Below are positions 9,018 through 17,288 of a stretch of 64,000 nt of DNA, piece after piece. The translations under genes and the position numbers were made by a program. The notes below the pieces were generated by a model. It was not told the origin of the DNA. It searched no databases and saw only the letters and a list, made by a program, of their open reading frames with translations. The stretch comes from Bradyrhizobium sp. CCGB01 (GTDB lineage: Bacteria > Pseudomonadota > Alphaproteobacteria > Rhizobiales > Xanthobacteraceae): contig NZ_JANADK010000001.1 of the NCBI RefSeq assembly GCF_024199795.1, forward strand, positions 2,046,001-2,110,000, read 5' to 3'. Numbering within the stretch: position 1 is the first letter of the stretch; every line of letters starts with the position of its first letter.

Positions 9018-9563
9018 ATGCTGACGCCAGCAGAGCTGGTCGGGCTGATCGGGGAGGTCGCCAAGGGCGATCAGGCCGCTTTCGAGCGCCTCTACGCCGC
9101 CACGCGCGCGAAACTCTATGGTGTCGTGCTCCGTATCTTGCGCCGACAGGATCTCGCAGAGGAGGTCATTCAGGAGACCTACGTCAAGATCTGGAACAGC
9201 GCCGGCCAGTTCAACCCGGCCTTGTCGTCGCCGATCACGTGGATGGCATCGATCGCGCGCAACCGCGCCATCGACATCGTACGCAAGAAGACGGAAGTCT
9301 CCATCGAGGAGGAGCCGCAGGCGATGGAAGTCGCTGGCGACAGCCCCGATCCGCTGGCGCGGAGGGAGATGACCGAGGAGTTGAAGCGGCTCCTGGAATG
9401 CATCGGTCGGCTCGAGCCGGACCGTCAGCGGCTCGTGCTTCTCGCCTATTACAACGGCTGGAGCCGCGAGCAATTGGCGGAGAAATTCGCCGCGCCCGTC
9501 AACACGGTGAAGACGTGGCTGCGGCGCAGCATGTTGGATATCCGCGAGTGCCTCGGATTATGA
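9018..9563 (+). CDS. ECF-type RNA polymerase sigma factor
   Basis: A 181-residue group IV sigma factor. Region 2 spans about residues 22-92 (FERLYAATRAKLYGVVLRIL, DLAEEVIQETYVKIW, ITWMASIARNRAIDIVRK) and region 4 about 120-178, with the helix-turn-helix YNGWSREQLAEKFAAPVNTVKTWLRR. It directs polymerase to a small regulon, probably including its own operon. A membrane anti-sigma factor follows 37 bp downstream. GGGGGAC before the ATG is a plausible ribosome site. The closest named group by layout is the SigK/RskA-type pair; the inducing signal is not evident. Confidence 0.92.
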   Translation: MLTPAELVGLIGEVAKGDQAAFERLYAATRAKLYGVVLRILRRQDLAEEVIQETYVKIWNSAGQFNPALSSPITWMASIARNRAIDIVRKKTEVSIEEEPQAMEVAGDSPDPLARREMTEELKRLLECIGRLEPDRQRLVLLAYYNGWSREQLAEKFAAPVNTVKTWLRRSMLDIRECLGL

Positions 9564-9600
9564 GGGCTCGCACTGTGAGGGTGGTTCTGGACTGCAAGTG

Positions 9601-10656
9601 ATGGCCTACACGGAGGACCATATCGCGCTCGCCGCGGAATATGCGCTCGGTACGCTCGACGCGGACGAGCGCGCGCAGGTCGAGACCATGATGGCCGTGG
9701 ACAAGGCGTTCGCCGAAATCGTGCAGGCCTGGGCCTACCGGCTCGGCGTCCTCAACCAGATGGTCGGTTCGGTCGAGCCGCGTCCGATCGTGTGGGAGAA
9801 CATCAGGGCCGAGCTCGCGCGGACGGACTTTGCGCAGGACACGCCTGCGCCGGAAGCTTCGCCACCGCCACCTGTGCCGGAGCTTTCTTCGTTCGACACC
9901 GCGCCGCCGGAGTTGCCGTCCGAGGATGTGAAACCACTCGAGGCGCAGCCTCCCGAAGCCGAGCAGCCTGAAACGGTGCGGCCGGCGTCCGATGCGCTTC
10001 CCGACGTCGCGCCGATATTCATGCCGCAGGTCCATGCGCCCGATCCAGACGTCGCGCGCGCGCCGCCGCCGCCGGTCGCCGACAACAGCAACGTGATCCG
10101 GCTCGAGAGCCGGGTGAAACGCTGGCGCACGATCGCATCCGCCGTCGGTGCACTCGCGGCCGCGCTGCTGGTGACGCTGTCGCTTCAGATCTTCCAGCCC
10201 GATGCTCTGCCGGGCAGCTTGCGTCCGGCGCCGCGCATCCAGACGGTGGAAGTGAAGACACCGGCGCCGCTCGCGGCGTCGTCGCAATATGTCGCGCTGT
10301 TGCAGGGCCAGGGCGGCGGCCCCGCCTTCATCCTCACCATCGACGGCGCGACGCGGAATTTCACCGTGCGCAAGGTCGGCGCGACCCCGGAGGCCGGCAA
10401 GAGTTTTGAGCTCTGGCTGATCTCCGACAAGCTGCCGCGTCCGCGCTCGCTCGGCGTGATTGGCGCGGGCGATTTCACCGCGCGCCCGGTGCTCGGCTCC
10501 TTCGATGCCGACGTCGTCAATGGTGCGACCTACGCCGTCACCGTCGAGCAGGCCGGCGGCTCACCGAACGGCCAACCGACCTCGGCGCCGGTGTTTACCG
10601 GCAAGCTGATTGAGACCGTGCCGCCTTCACAACCGCAGGTTCCGGCGAAGAAATAG
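9601..10656 (+). CDS. Membrane anti-sigma factor, RskA-like
   Basis: A 351-residue protein. The cytoplasmic sigma-binding helices (residues 1-75) contain no Cys, so this is not a zinc anti-sigma domain. A Pro/Glu-rich linker (about 80-165) and one membrane helix near 180-200 (ASAVGALAAALLVTLSLQIF) follow. The periplasmic RskA domain (230-345) carries FELWLISD and PRSLGVI motifs. It should hold the upstream sigma factor inactive until regulated proteolysis. A GTG at 9598 is directly in frame before the ATG and is an alternative start. Confidence 0.87.
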   Translation: MAYTEDHIALAAEYALGTLDADERAQVETMMAVDKAFAEIVQAWAYRLGVLNQMVGSVEPRPIVWENIRAELARTDFAQDTPAPEASPPPPVPELSSFDTAPPELPSEDVKPLEAQPPEAEQPETVRPASDALPDVAPIFMPQVHAPDPDVARAPPPPVADNSNVIRLESRVKRWRTIASAVGALAAALLVTLSLQIFQPDALPGSLRPAPRIQTVEVKTPAPLAASSQYVALLQGQGGGPAFILTIDGATRNFTVRKVGATPEAGKSFELWLISDKLPRPRSLGVIGAGDFTARPVLGSFDADVVNGATYAVTVEQAGGSPNGQPTSAPVFTGKLIETVPPSQPQVPAKK

Positions 10657-10663
10657 GGGCCGT

Positions 10664-10731
10664 AGCCCGGATGGAGCCAACGGGTCGGCGCAAAGCGCCG
10701 CCCGATGACAGGCTCCGCGCAATCCGGGACC
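10664..10731. repeat. Palindromic intergenic repeat (GTAGCCCGGATGGAGC type)
   Basis: AGCCCGGATGGAGCC at the left pairs imperfectly with GGCTCCGCGCAATCCGGG at the right. Elements of this form are common between bradyrhizobial genes. The remaining bases to 10930 show no gene; they hold the AraC gene promoter. Confidence 0.6.
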
Positions 10732-10930
10732 TTCGTGCCATCAGGCGAGAACCCCGGATTTCGCGCTGCAAGGCGCAAACCTGTCGCCGCGGTCCACCCC
10801 GTCGTCGCAATCCGACAAATCCCGCTGAATCCGCCCCTGATTTGAACCTCCATCCATTTCGCGGCGTCAAATGCCCGGATTTTGCAGTCGGCGCCGCCGA
10901 ACATGGTGCCGGAGAGGGGCTAGAAGTCAG

Positions 10931-11890
10931 ATGGATGCAGCAAGGACGCCGGGCATCTTCGTCCACCAATATGCGGGTCTGCCGCACGGTCCGGCCTTCG
11001 AACATTGGCGCGAACGGGCGTTCGGCTCCTGCGGCCTCGATATCGGGCCGAGCCATGGCGACAGCATCGATTGCCGGCTCCAGATCAGCGTGGTCGACAA
11101 TATCGCGTTGGCGATTCCCGAAGGTGCCTCCGCGCAATATTCGCGCAGGCAGAGCCATCTCGCCGACGGCAGCGACGATCTCGTCCTAATCGCCGCGCAT
11201 GCGGGTCTCGTCCGCGTCGGGCAGAACGGCCATACCGTCGAGCTTGCGCCCGCGCAGATGGTGCTCGTCGACATGGGCGTCACCGGCACCGTCGGCCACA
11301 CCGACGAGGATCGCTTCACCACCATCCGCATGCCGCGCCGCGCGCTGCTCGACATCAATCCGCGCGCCGAGGACAAGCTGTCGCAAGTGCTCTCGGATGG
11401 CGCGGTCGCCGAGACGATCTTCCGCTACCACGCACTTGCCGCCCATCACGCGCCGCATCTGGACGCCGTCGGCCAGCGCCTGACCGCTCAGCACATGGTC
11501 GACCTCGTCGGCCTGCTGCTCGGCACCGATGCGGAGCATGCGAGCCTTGCGCGCGGACGCGGACATGCGGCGGCCCGTCTCGATCTCATGCGTGCCGACG
11601 TGATGGCCGCGCTCGGCCGCAACGATCTCTGTCTGTCCGAGATCGCGACGCGCTCGGGGCTCAGCCCGCGCCAGGCGCAACGCCTGTTCGAGCAGGCCGG
11701 CACGACCTTCACCGAATTCGTGCTGGAGCAGCGCCTGGTGCTGGCCCGCAAGCTGCTCGCCGATCCTCGCGCGAGGGCGCGCAAGATCAGCGACATCGCG
11801 CATTCCTCGGGCTTCTCCGATTTGTCCTATTTCAACCGCGCCTTCCGCAAGCGTTTTGGTGCGACGCCATCGGAACTGCGCGACGCCTGA
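10931..11890 (+). CDS. AraC-family transcriptional regulator
   Basis: A 319-residue regulator. An AraC-binding-like N-terminal domain (about 1-195) precedes a C-terminal double helix-turn-helix (about 215-318), including LCLSEIATRSGLSPRQAQRLFEQ and ISDIAHSSGFSDLSYFNRAFRKRFGATPSELR, the canonical AraC signature. The ATG at 10931 has GGAGAGGGG upstream; the frame continues 60 bp further without likely coding. The next gene on the same strand, a flavin oxidoreductase 115 bp on, is a plausible target. Confidence 0.9.
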   Translation: MDAARTPGIFVHQYAGLPHGPAFEHWRERAFGSCGLDIGPSHGDSIDCRLQISVVDNIALAIPEGASAQYSRRQSHLADGSDDLVLIAAHAGLVRVGQNGHTVELAPAQMVLVDMGVTGTVGHTDEDRFTTIRMPRRALLDINPRAEDKLSQVLSDGAVAETIFRYHALAAHHAPHLDAVGQRLTAQHMVDLVGLLLGTDAEHASLARGRGHAAARLDLMRADVMAALGRNDLCLSEIATRSGLSPRQAQRLFEQAGTTFTEFVLEQRLVLARKLLADPRARARKISDIAHSSGFSDLSYFNRAFRKRFGATPSELRDA

Positions 11891-12005
11891 GCCGCGATTT
11901 TGTGCAGCGGCGCGGGCGGCCGCAGTTGGTCAATCCGGGCGAATGAGCTATATCTGCCCGTGCGGGCAGGCCGCTGAAATTCTCGAGACAACGCAGTAAA
12001 CGGAC

Positions 12006-13226
12006 ATGGCGCGTATCGTCGTGCTCGGCGCCGGGTTTGCAGGTCTGTGGGCGGCCATCGGCGCTGCGCGCAAGCGCGACGAGATCGGCGCGGCCGGCCG
12101 TGACATCGAGATCCGCGTCGTCGACCGCAATCCCTATCACAACATCCGGGTGCGCAATTACGAGGCCGACCTCAGCGAGGTCGCTCTGCCGTTGCCGCAA
12201 CTGCTCGATCCGATCGGCGTCACTCATGGCATTGGCGAGGTCGAAGCCATCGATCCGGCGAGGCGCGAGATTTCACTCGTCACGAGCAGCGGCGAGGAGG
12301 TGCTGAGCTACGACCGCCTCGTGCTGGCGCTCGGCAGCGAGGTGATGCGTCCCGCCATCCCCGGCCTTGCCGAGCATGCCTTCGATGTCGATACCTATGC
12401 CGCCGCGCTCCGCCTCGAAGATCATCTCGTCTCGCTCGGACGCAGCGCGCCCTCGCCGGGACGCTCGACCGTCGTGGTGGTCGGCGCCGGATTCACCGGC
12501 ATCGAGGTCGCTGCCGAGATGCCCGACAGGCTGGCGCGCGCCGGCATCACCGGCAGCCGCCGCATCGTCCTGGTCGATCCCAATCCTGCGGTCGGCGCCA
12601 CCATCGGCGCGCATGCGCGTCCCGTCATCGAGACGGCGTTGTCGTCATTGGAAGTCGAGACACGGCTTGGCGTGCGCGTCGTGTCGGTCGAGGCCGCCGG
12701 CATGCGCCTGAGCTCGGACGAGTTCATTCCGGCGCAGACGGTGATCTGGTGCGCCGGGATGCGCGCGAGCCGGCTGGCCGAGAGTTTCGCGGGCGCGCGC
12801 GATCGGCTCGGACGCCTGCTGGTCGATCCTTTCATGCGGGTTGCGGATATCGAGGGCGTGTTCGCGGCCGGCGACGTTGCCTCGAGCGTGGTCGACGGAC
12901 TGCATCCGACCGTGATGTCCTGCCAGTTCGCCCGTCCCATGGGCCGCTTCGCCGGCCACAATGTGGTGGCCGATCTCGCCGGCCAGCCGATGCTGCCGTT
13001 GCGGATCGACTGGTACGTGACCGTGCTCGATCTCGGCGGCTGGGGCGCGCTCTATACGGAAGGGTGGGATCGCGAGGTTCGCACCACCGGCGCGGCCGCA
13101 AAGGCGACCAAGCAGACCATCAACTGCAAGCGCATCTATCCGCCGCTGACCGGCAGTAAGGAAGAATTGTTCGCCGCGGCCGCGCCAACCGTGCAGGCGC
13201 CGCCGCCGACTTATGGGGCGCGGTAG
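12006..13226 (+). CDS. NDH-2-like FAD/NAD(P)-dependent oxidoreductase
   Basis: A 406-residue two-dinucleotide-fold flavoprotein. The FAD motif is VVLGAGFAGLWAA at residues 4-16, the NAD(P) motif is VVVVGAGFTGIEVAAEM near 157-173, and the FAD-ribityl motif is GVFAAGDVASS near 286-296. These match type II NADH dehydrogenases and related quinone or ferredoxin reductases. No C-terminal amphipathic membrane helix is obvious, so the electron acceptor is uncertain. The AraC regulator directly upstream may control it. Confidence 0.82.
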   Translation: MARIVVLGAGFAGLWAAIGAARKRDEIGAAGRDIEIRVVDRNPYHNIRVRNYEADLSEVALPLPQLLDPIGVTHGIGEVEAIDPARREISLVTSSGEEVLSYDRLVLALGSEVMRPAIPGLAEHAFDVDTYAAALRLEDHLVSLGRSAPSPGRSTVVVVGAGFTGIEVAAEMPDRLARAGITGSRRIVLVDPNPAVGATIGAHARPVIETALSSLEVETRLGVRVVSVEAAGMRLSSDEFIPAQTVIWCAGMRASRLAESFAGARDRLGRLLVDPFMRVADIEGVFAAGDVASSVVDGLHPTVMSCQFARPMGRFAGHNVVADLAGQPMLPLRIDWYVTVLDLGGWGALYTEGWDREVRTTGAAAKATKQTINCKRIYPPLTGSKEELFAAAAPTVQAPPPTYGAR

Positions 13227-13234
13227 CCCAAGCA

Positions 13235-13365
13235 AATATTCGGTGTCATCGTCCGCCTTGTGCGCCATTGCGCACTGGGGCGGACGATCCAGTATTCCAG
13301 AGACGGCAGTGAAATACGGCGAAGCCGCAGCGTACTGGATTCCCCGGCTTCGCGGGGAATGAGAG
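13235..13365. repeat. Composite intergenic repeat
   Basis: Contains TCGTCCGCC and GGCGGACGA arms around TTGTGCGCCATTGCGCACTGG, then CAGTATTCCAGAGAC and a CCCCGGCTTCGCGGGG hairpin. These are modules seen in bradyrhizobial intergenic repeats. The rest of the gap to 13547 holds only the terminator at 13421. Confidence 0.55.
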
Positions 13366-13420
13366 TGGAGCTTGTGGAGGAATGTCCGCGCTACACCAGC
13401 ATAAACATACCCCAGACATG

Positions 13421-13451
13421 AGAAAGCGCCCGTGGGGGGCGGGCGCTTTCT
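13421..13451. terminator. Strong GC hairpin, likely bidirectional terminator
   Basis: A perfect 12-bp stem AGAAAGCGCCCG / CGGGCGCTTTCT with a T/G-only loop. It lies between the convergent flavoprotein gene and the small membrane protein gene. The T-tract is short (TTTCTGT) on the plus strand. Confidence 0.6.
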
Positions 13452-13547
13452 GTAGTCGACTTGGGGTTGGGGTCGTCTACATATCCACGTGGCGACTTTG
13501 GGGGGCTGGTAAAGAGCCGCGTGAATTCCTGAAACTCGTAAATCTCC

Positions 13548-13748
13548 TTAGCGAACGAGGGACGCGTTCGAACTGGTGATAGCGACCGGCTTGCCGGCCT
13601 TGATCACGCGGGCGGTCTGGGTCAGGCCTTCATCCGAACCCGTACGTGCCGTGATGCCGAAGCCAGCAACCACGATCCCTGCGACGAGCGCCACGACCAC
13701 AATTTTCAAGTGGGTCGAGCGATCCGCGCTGTAGATCGAATGGTTCAT
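13548..13748 (-). CDS. Small single-pass membrane protein, function unknown
   Basis: A 66-residue protein. A short polar N-terminus precedes one hydrophobic helix at about residues 15-34 (IVVVALVAGIVVAGFGITAR) and then a polar tail. The ribosome site GGCAGGAGGCTTCC directly before the ATG is close to ideal, which is the main reason to call this short frame a gene. It stands alone between a terminator hairpin and a 300-bp non-coding stretch. No family is recognised. Confidence 0.75.
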   Translation of the reverse strand: MNHSIYSADRSTHLKIVVVALVAGIVVAGFGITARTGSDEGLTQTARVIKAGKPVAITSSNASLVR

Positions 13749-13954
13749 GGAAGCCTCCTGCCGCCACCTACCCGAAGTAGTCGCCAGCCTGTTCAGGCAG
13801 GTTCATGCTTCCGGTGCCCAACAACCTAGTATTGGGGGGATTCGTTCCCAAGGGGCGATCACAAGAGCGTGAAAGGACGTGAAAGGCCGCGATCAAAAGC
13901 GACCCCTTGTTCGTGCGATTTCGTAATTATTTCAAAGCTGTAATGTGCTTGCTA

Positions 13955-13988
13955 GGCCTCTTGCCGAGATCTGGCTCGACAAGAGGCC
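13955..13988. other. Hairpin downstream of flhA
   Basis: GGCCTCTTG pairs with CAAGAGGCC, with an inner CGAG/CTCG helix around ATCTGG. It lies about 57 bp after the flhA stop without a clear U-tract; possible terminator or 3' mRNA stabiliser. Otherwise 13749-14044 shows no gene. Confidence 0.4.
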
Positions 13989-14044
13989 AGGAACTCAAAA
14001 ACCATTTGCCTGTGGCTGAAAAACACACGGGTTCTTAAGGCAAA

Positions 14045-16186
14045 TCAGACGCTTCCGACCGTTTTCAATCTCGCCCTGGGGTGGATCTCGGCCTGCGACA
14101 AAACCGTCGTCTGGGCCCGGAACCGCTCGACCAGGGAACGCACGAAGGGACGAATTGCCGCGGAGGTGACCAGCACCGGGGCCTCGCCCTCGCGGGCGGC
14201 CCGCTCGAAGGCCTCGCGCACGGCGGTCATGAATTCCGACAGCTTGGAAGGCTGCATGGCGAGGCTGCGCTCCTCGCCCTGGCCGATGATGGATTCGGCG
14301 AAGGCCTGCTCCCACCGCGCCGACAGCGCGATGAGCGGCAAATAGCCGGCGTAGGAGGTGTTCTGCGCGCAGATCTGGCGGGCGAGGCGGGCGCGGACAT
14401 GCTCGACCATGGTCGCGGGATTGCGCGAGAAGGCGAGCGAGTCGGCGATGCCTTCGAGGATGGTCGAGAGATCGCGGATCGAGATGCGCTCGGCGAGCAG
14501 CAGCTGCAGCACGCGCTGGATGCCGGAAACCGTGACCTGTCCCGGCACGATGTCCTTGACCAGCTCGCTCTGCTCTTTCGGCAGCTCCTTGAGCAGCTTC
14601 TGCACCTCGCCATAGGAGAGCAGGTCCGACATGTTGGCCTTGAGCAGCTCGGTGAGATGGGTCGAGAGCACGGTCGCGGCGTCGACGACGGTGTAGCCTT
14701 TGAGCGAGGCTTCTTCCTTGAGGCTGGCATCGACCCAGGTCGCGGGCAGGCCGAAGGTCGGCTCCGTGGTGTGGATGCCGGGCACCTGCACCTGGCTGCC
14801 GCCGGGGTCCATGACCATGAACTGGTTCGGCCAGATCTTGCCGGTGCCGGCGTCGACCTCCTTGATCTTGATGATGTAGGTGTTGGCTTCGAGCTGGACG
14901 TTGTCGAGGATGCGCACGGCGGGCATCACGAAGCCCATCTCGATGGCGAGCGAACGGCGCAGCGCCTTGATCTGCTCGGTGAGGCGGTCGGTGCCGTCGG
15001 GCCCGTTGACCAGCGGCAGCAGCGCGTAACCGAGCTCGATCTTGAGGTCGTCGATCTTGAGCGCGGCCGAGATCGGCTCCTCGGCTGCGGCGGCACCCGG
15101 CGCGCCGGGGGCACCGGCCGCGGGCGCGGCCTTGGCGGCTTCCTCGGCCTTGGCCGTCACGCGGTTGCGGTTGCGGGCGTTCCAGGCGAGCGCGCCGGCG
15201 CCGGCGCCGAGCGCCAGGAAGGGGAGGGTCGGAATGCCTGGCAGGGCGGCCAGGACCAGCATGACCGCCGATGACATCGCGAGCGCCTGCGGATAGCCGG
15301 AGAACTGCTTCATCAGCGCCTTGTCGGCGGCGCCGGAGACGCCGGCCTTGGAGACGAGCAGGCCGGCCGCGGTCGAAACGATCAGCGCCGGGACCTGGGT
15401 GACGAGGCCGTCACCGACGGTCAGCAGCGTGTAGCTGCGGCCGGCGTCGGCGAAGGAGAGGCCCTGTTGCGCCACGCCGATGATCATGCCGCCGACGATG
15501 TTGATGAAGACGATCAGAAGGCCGGCGATGGCGTCGCCGCGGACGAATTTGGAGGCACCGTCCATGGCGCCGAAGAAGCCGCTTTCGTCCTCCAGCTCCT
15601 TGCGCCGGTGCTTGGCGACCGTCTCGTCGATCAGGCCGGCGCCGAGGTCGGCGTCGATCGCCATCTGCTTGCCGGGCATGGCGTCGAGGTGAAAGCGCGC
15701 GGCGACTTCGGCGATGCGGCCCGAACCCTTGGTGATGACGACGAAATTGACGATGATCAGGATGGCGAAGACGATGATGCCGATGACGAAATTGCCGCCC
15801 ATCACGAAGCTGCCGAAGGCTTCGATGACATGACCGGCGGCAGCTGTACCCTCGTGCCCGTGCGACAGGATCAAACGGGTCGAGGCCATGTTGAGCGAGA
15901 GGCGCAGCATGGTCGAGATCAAGAGGACGGTCGGGAAGGCCGAGAATTCCAGCGGCGTCTGGATAAACAGCGACGTCATCAGGATCAGGATCGAGAGCGT
16001 GATCGAGATCGCCAGGAACAGGTCCAGCACGATCGCGGGCAGGGGCAGGATCAGCACCACAAGGATGGTGAGGACGCCGAGCGCCAGCGCGATGTCGCCG
16101 CGCTTGAGAATTGTGACGATGTCGTTGAGGGAGGGGATGCCGGGCCTGGCTGCGCTTACGCCCTGTCCCGCGGTGACGTCGACCAT
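14045..16186 (-). CDS. flhA: Flagellar export apparatus membrane protein FlhA
   Basis: A 713-residue core component of the flagellar type III export gate in the inner membrane. The N-terminal half has about eight membrane helices with the family stretches LRLSLNMASTRLILSHG and AARFHLDAMPGKQMAIDADL (FHIPEP region). An Ala/Pro-rich linker near residue 350-370 leads into the cytoplasmic domain that docks substrates and FliJ. The ATG at 16186 has GGGAGGCAGC upstream. The frame continues 102 bp further, but without coding character. A near-consensus CtrA box lies 171-186 bp upstream, consistent with early flagellar gene control. Confidence 0.96.
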   Translation of the reverse strand: MVDVTAGQGVSAARPGIPSLNDIVTILKRGDIALALGVLTILVVLILPLPAIVLDLFLAISITLSILILMTSLFIQTPLEFSAFPTVLLISTMLRLSLNMASTRLILSHGHEGTAAAGHVIEAFGSFVMGGNFVIGIIVFAILIIVNFVVITKGSGRIAEVAARFHLDAMPGKQMAIDADLGAGLIDETVAKHRRKELEDESGFFGAMDGASKFVRGDAIAGLLIVFINIVGGMIIGVAQQGLSFADAGRSYTLLTVGDGLVTQVPALIVSTAAGLLVSKAGVSGAADKALMKQFSGYPQALAMSSAVMLVLAALPGIPTLPFLALGAGAGALAWNARNRNRVTAKAEEAAKAAPAAGAPGAPGAAAAEEPISAALKIDDLKIELGYALLPLVNGPDGTDRLTEQIKALRRSLAIEMGFVMPAVRILDNVQLEANTYIIKIKEVDAGTGKIWPNQFMVMDPGGSQVQVPGIHTTEPTFGLPATWVDASLKEEASLKGYTVVDAATVLSTHLTELLKANMSDLLSYGEVQKLLKELPKEQSELVKDIVPGQVTVSGIQRVLQLLLAERISIRDLSTILEGIADSLAFSRNPATMVEHVRARLARQICAQNTSYAGYLPLIALSARWEQAFAESIIGQGEERSLAMQPSKLSEFMTAVREAFERAAREGEAPVLVTSAAIRPFVRSLVERFRAQTTVLSQAEIHPRARLKTVGSV

Positions 16187-16356
16187 GGTAGCTGCCTCCC
16201 CGCGCGACTGCCGTCCGCGCGCCCCAAACGTCTGCGCGGCGGCCGATGGGCCGCCGTTCCGAAAGTGAGGCACCGCACTGGCGTCCACAGGGGATCCCCC
16301 GTTCTACGCGGCCGACGACACTCGACTTCACCCGGCAATTTTTGCCCGGTCTATGG

Positions 16357-16372
16357 TTAGCAAAGGGTTAAC
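16357..16372. promoter_or_regulatory. CtrA box upstream of flhA
   Basis: TTAG-CAAAGGG-TTAAC differs from TTAA-N7-TTAAC at one fixed position. It is 171-186 bp upstream of the flhA start, in a non-coding region. CtrA is encoded in this window. Confidence 0.55.
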
Positions 16373-16421
16373 AGCGGGTGCGGCAAGAGTGCGGGGAAGG
16401 GTGTTTCGGGGGCCTCCAGAT

Positions 16422-16461
16422 GTCATTCCGGGTTCGGCTCTTCGAGCCGCCCCGGAATGAC
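16422..16461. repeat. Palindromic repeat / terminator-like hairpin after the copper operon
   Basis: GTCATTCCGGG pairs with CCCGGAATGAC, and inside it CGGCTC pairs with GAGCCG around TTC. It lies just after the cusF-like stop, so it may cap the 3' end of the copper operon mRNA. The element type is common in the genus. Confidence 0.6.
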
Positions 16462-16478
16462 GGAAGGGCAAGCCGTCC

Positions 16479-16781
16479 CTACTTCGCCTTCTCCATCTTC
16501 GTCACCGTGTACCCCGTTGCCGCCTCCTCGGCGTCAAAGGTCACCTTGTCGCCGACCTTCACCTGCTTGAGCAGAGCGGGGTCCTTGACGCGGTAGACCA
16601 TGGTCATGGGTTCATCCATGCCGAGGCTTTTCGCCGGTCCGTGCTTGAGCGTGATCTTGCCGGCGCCCTCGTCGATCTTCTTGACCTCGCCGCTGATCGC
16701 GGCGCCCTGGGCCGCGAGGGTGCCAGTGGAAAGGCCCACGGTCAGCGCGAGCGCAGCAGTGATTCGGATGATGCGGTTCAT
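16479..16781 (-). CDS. CusF-like periplasmic copper chaperone
   Basis: A 100-residue secreted protein. Residues 1-24 form a signal peptide (ITAALALTVGLSTGTLAAQ) and residues 29-97 one small OB-fold domain. The CusF copper motif is recognisable as His47 (LKHGP) followed by Met59 and Met61 in EPMTMVYRV, but the Trp that caps the Cu(I) site in E. coli CusF is replaced by Met/Asp here. Last gene of the copper operon, 19 bp after the cupredoxin gene. It likely carries Cu(I) in the periplasm. Confidence 0.88.
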   Translation of the reverse strand: MNRIIRITAALALTVGLSTGTLAAQGAAISGEVKKIDEGAGKITLKHGPAKSLGMDEPMTMVYRVKDPALLKQVKVGDKVTFDAEEAATGYTVTKMEKAK

Positions 16782-16800
16782 AGGAGTCTCCCTCGTTACT

Positions 16801-17256
16801 TCACTTCACGGTGACGTGGCCGACCATGCCGTAGTCGCGGTGGTCGGGAATCAGGCAGGAAAATTCGAACGTGCCGGCCTTGCTGAACTTCCAGAGGATC
16901 TCGGCCGTCTTGCTCGGTGCGAGCCTGACACCGTTGGGATCGTCGTGCTCCATGTGCGGATGCTTCTTCATCTCCACCGCATGCGCGAGATTCTCCTTCG
17001 TGGTGGCGAGCAGGAATTCGTGGTCCTCCTTGCCGACATTGCGCAGCACGAAACGGATCTGCTCGCCGCGTTTGACCTCGATCCTGGAGGGTGCGTAGTC
17101 CATCTCGTTCAGCAGGATCTCGATCGTGCGCGCGGGCTTTTTGGGATCGCCGGGCTCGCCGGCCGAAAAGGTGCCGTGCGCGTGCTGGTCGTGGGCATAG
17201 GCCGGCGCGGTCGACAGTGCGGCCAGTGCGAGGCTGAGCCTGATCGTCTTCTTCAT
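16801..17256 (-). CDS. Secreted cupredoxin-domain protein
   Basis: A 151-residue protein with a signal peptide (MKKTIRLSLALAALSTAPAYA) and a His-rich mature N-terminus (HDQHAHG). Its plastocyanin/azurin-like fold has type 1 copper ligands visible as His in KEDHEFLL, Cys and His in FSCLIPDH, and Met in YGMVGH. The start at 17256 has CTGGAGAACAA upstream; an in-frame Met at 17292 would place extra residues before an otherwise perfect signal peptide. It sits between the multicopper oxidase and the CusF-like gene, suggesting a role as periplasmic copper or electron carrier. Confidence 0.88.
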   Translation of the reverse strand: MKKTIRLSLALAALSTAPAYAHDQHAHGTFSAGEPGDPKKPARTIEILLNEMDYAPSRIEVKRGEQIRFVLRNVGKEDHEFLLATTKENLAHAVEMKKHPHMEHDDPNGVRLAPSKTAEILWKFSKAGTFEFSCLIPDHRDYGMVGHVTVK

Positions 17257-17288
17257 TTTGTTCTCCAGTTGGTGGTTCATCGAAACGC

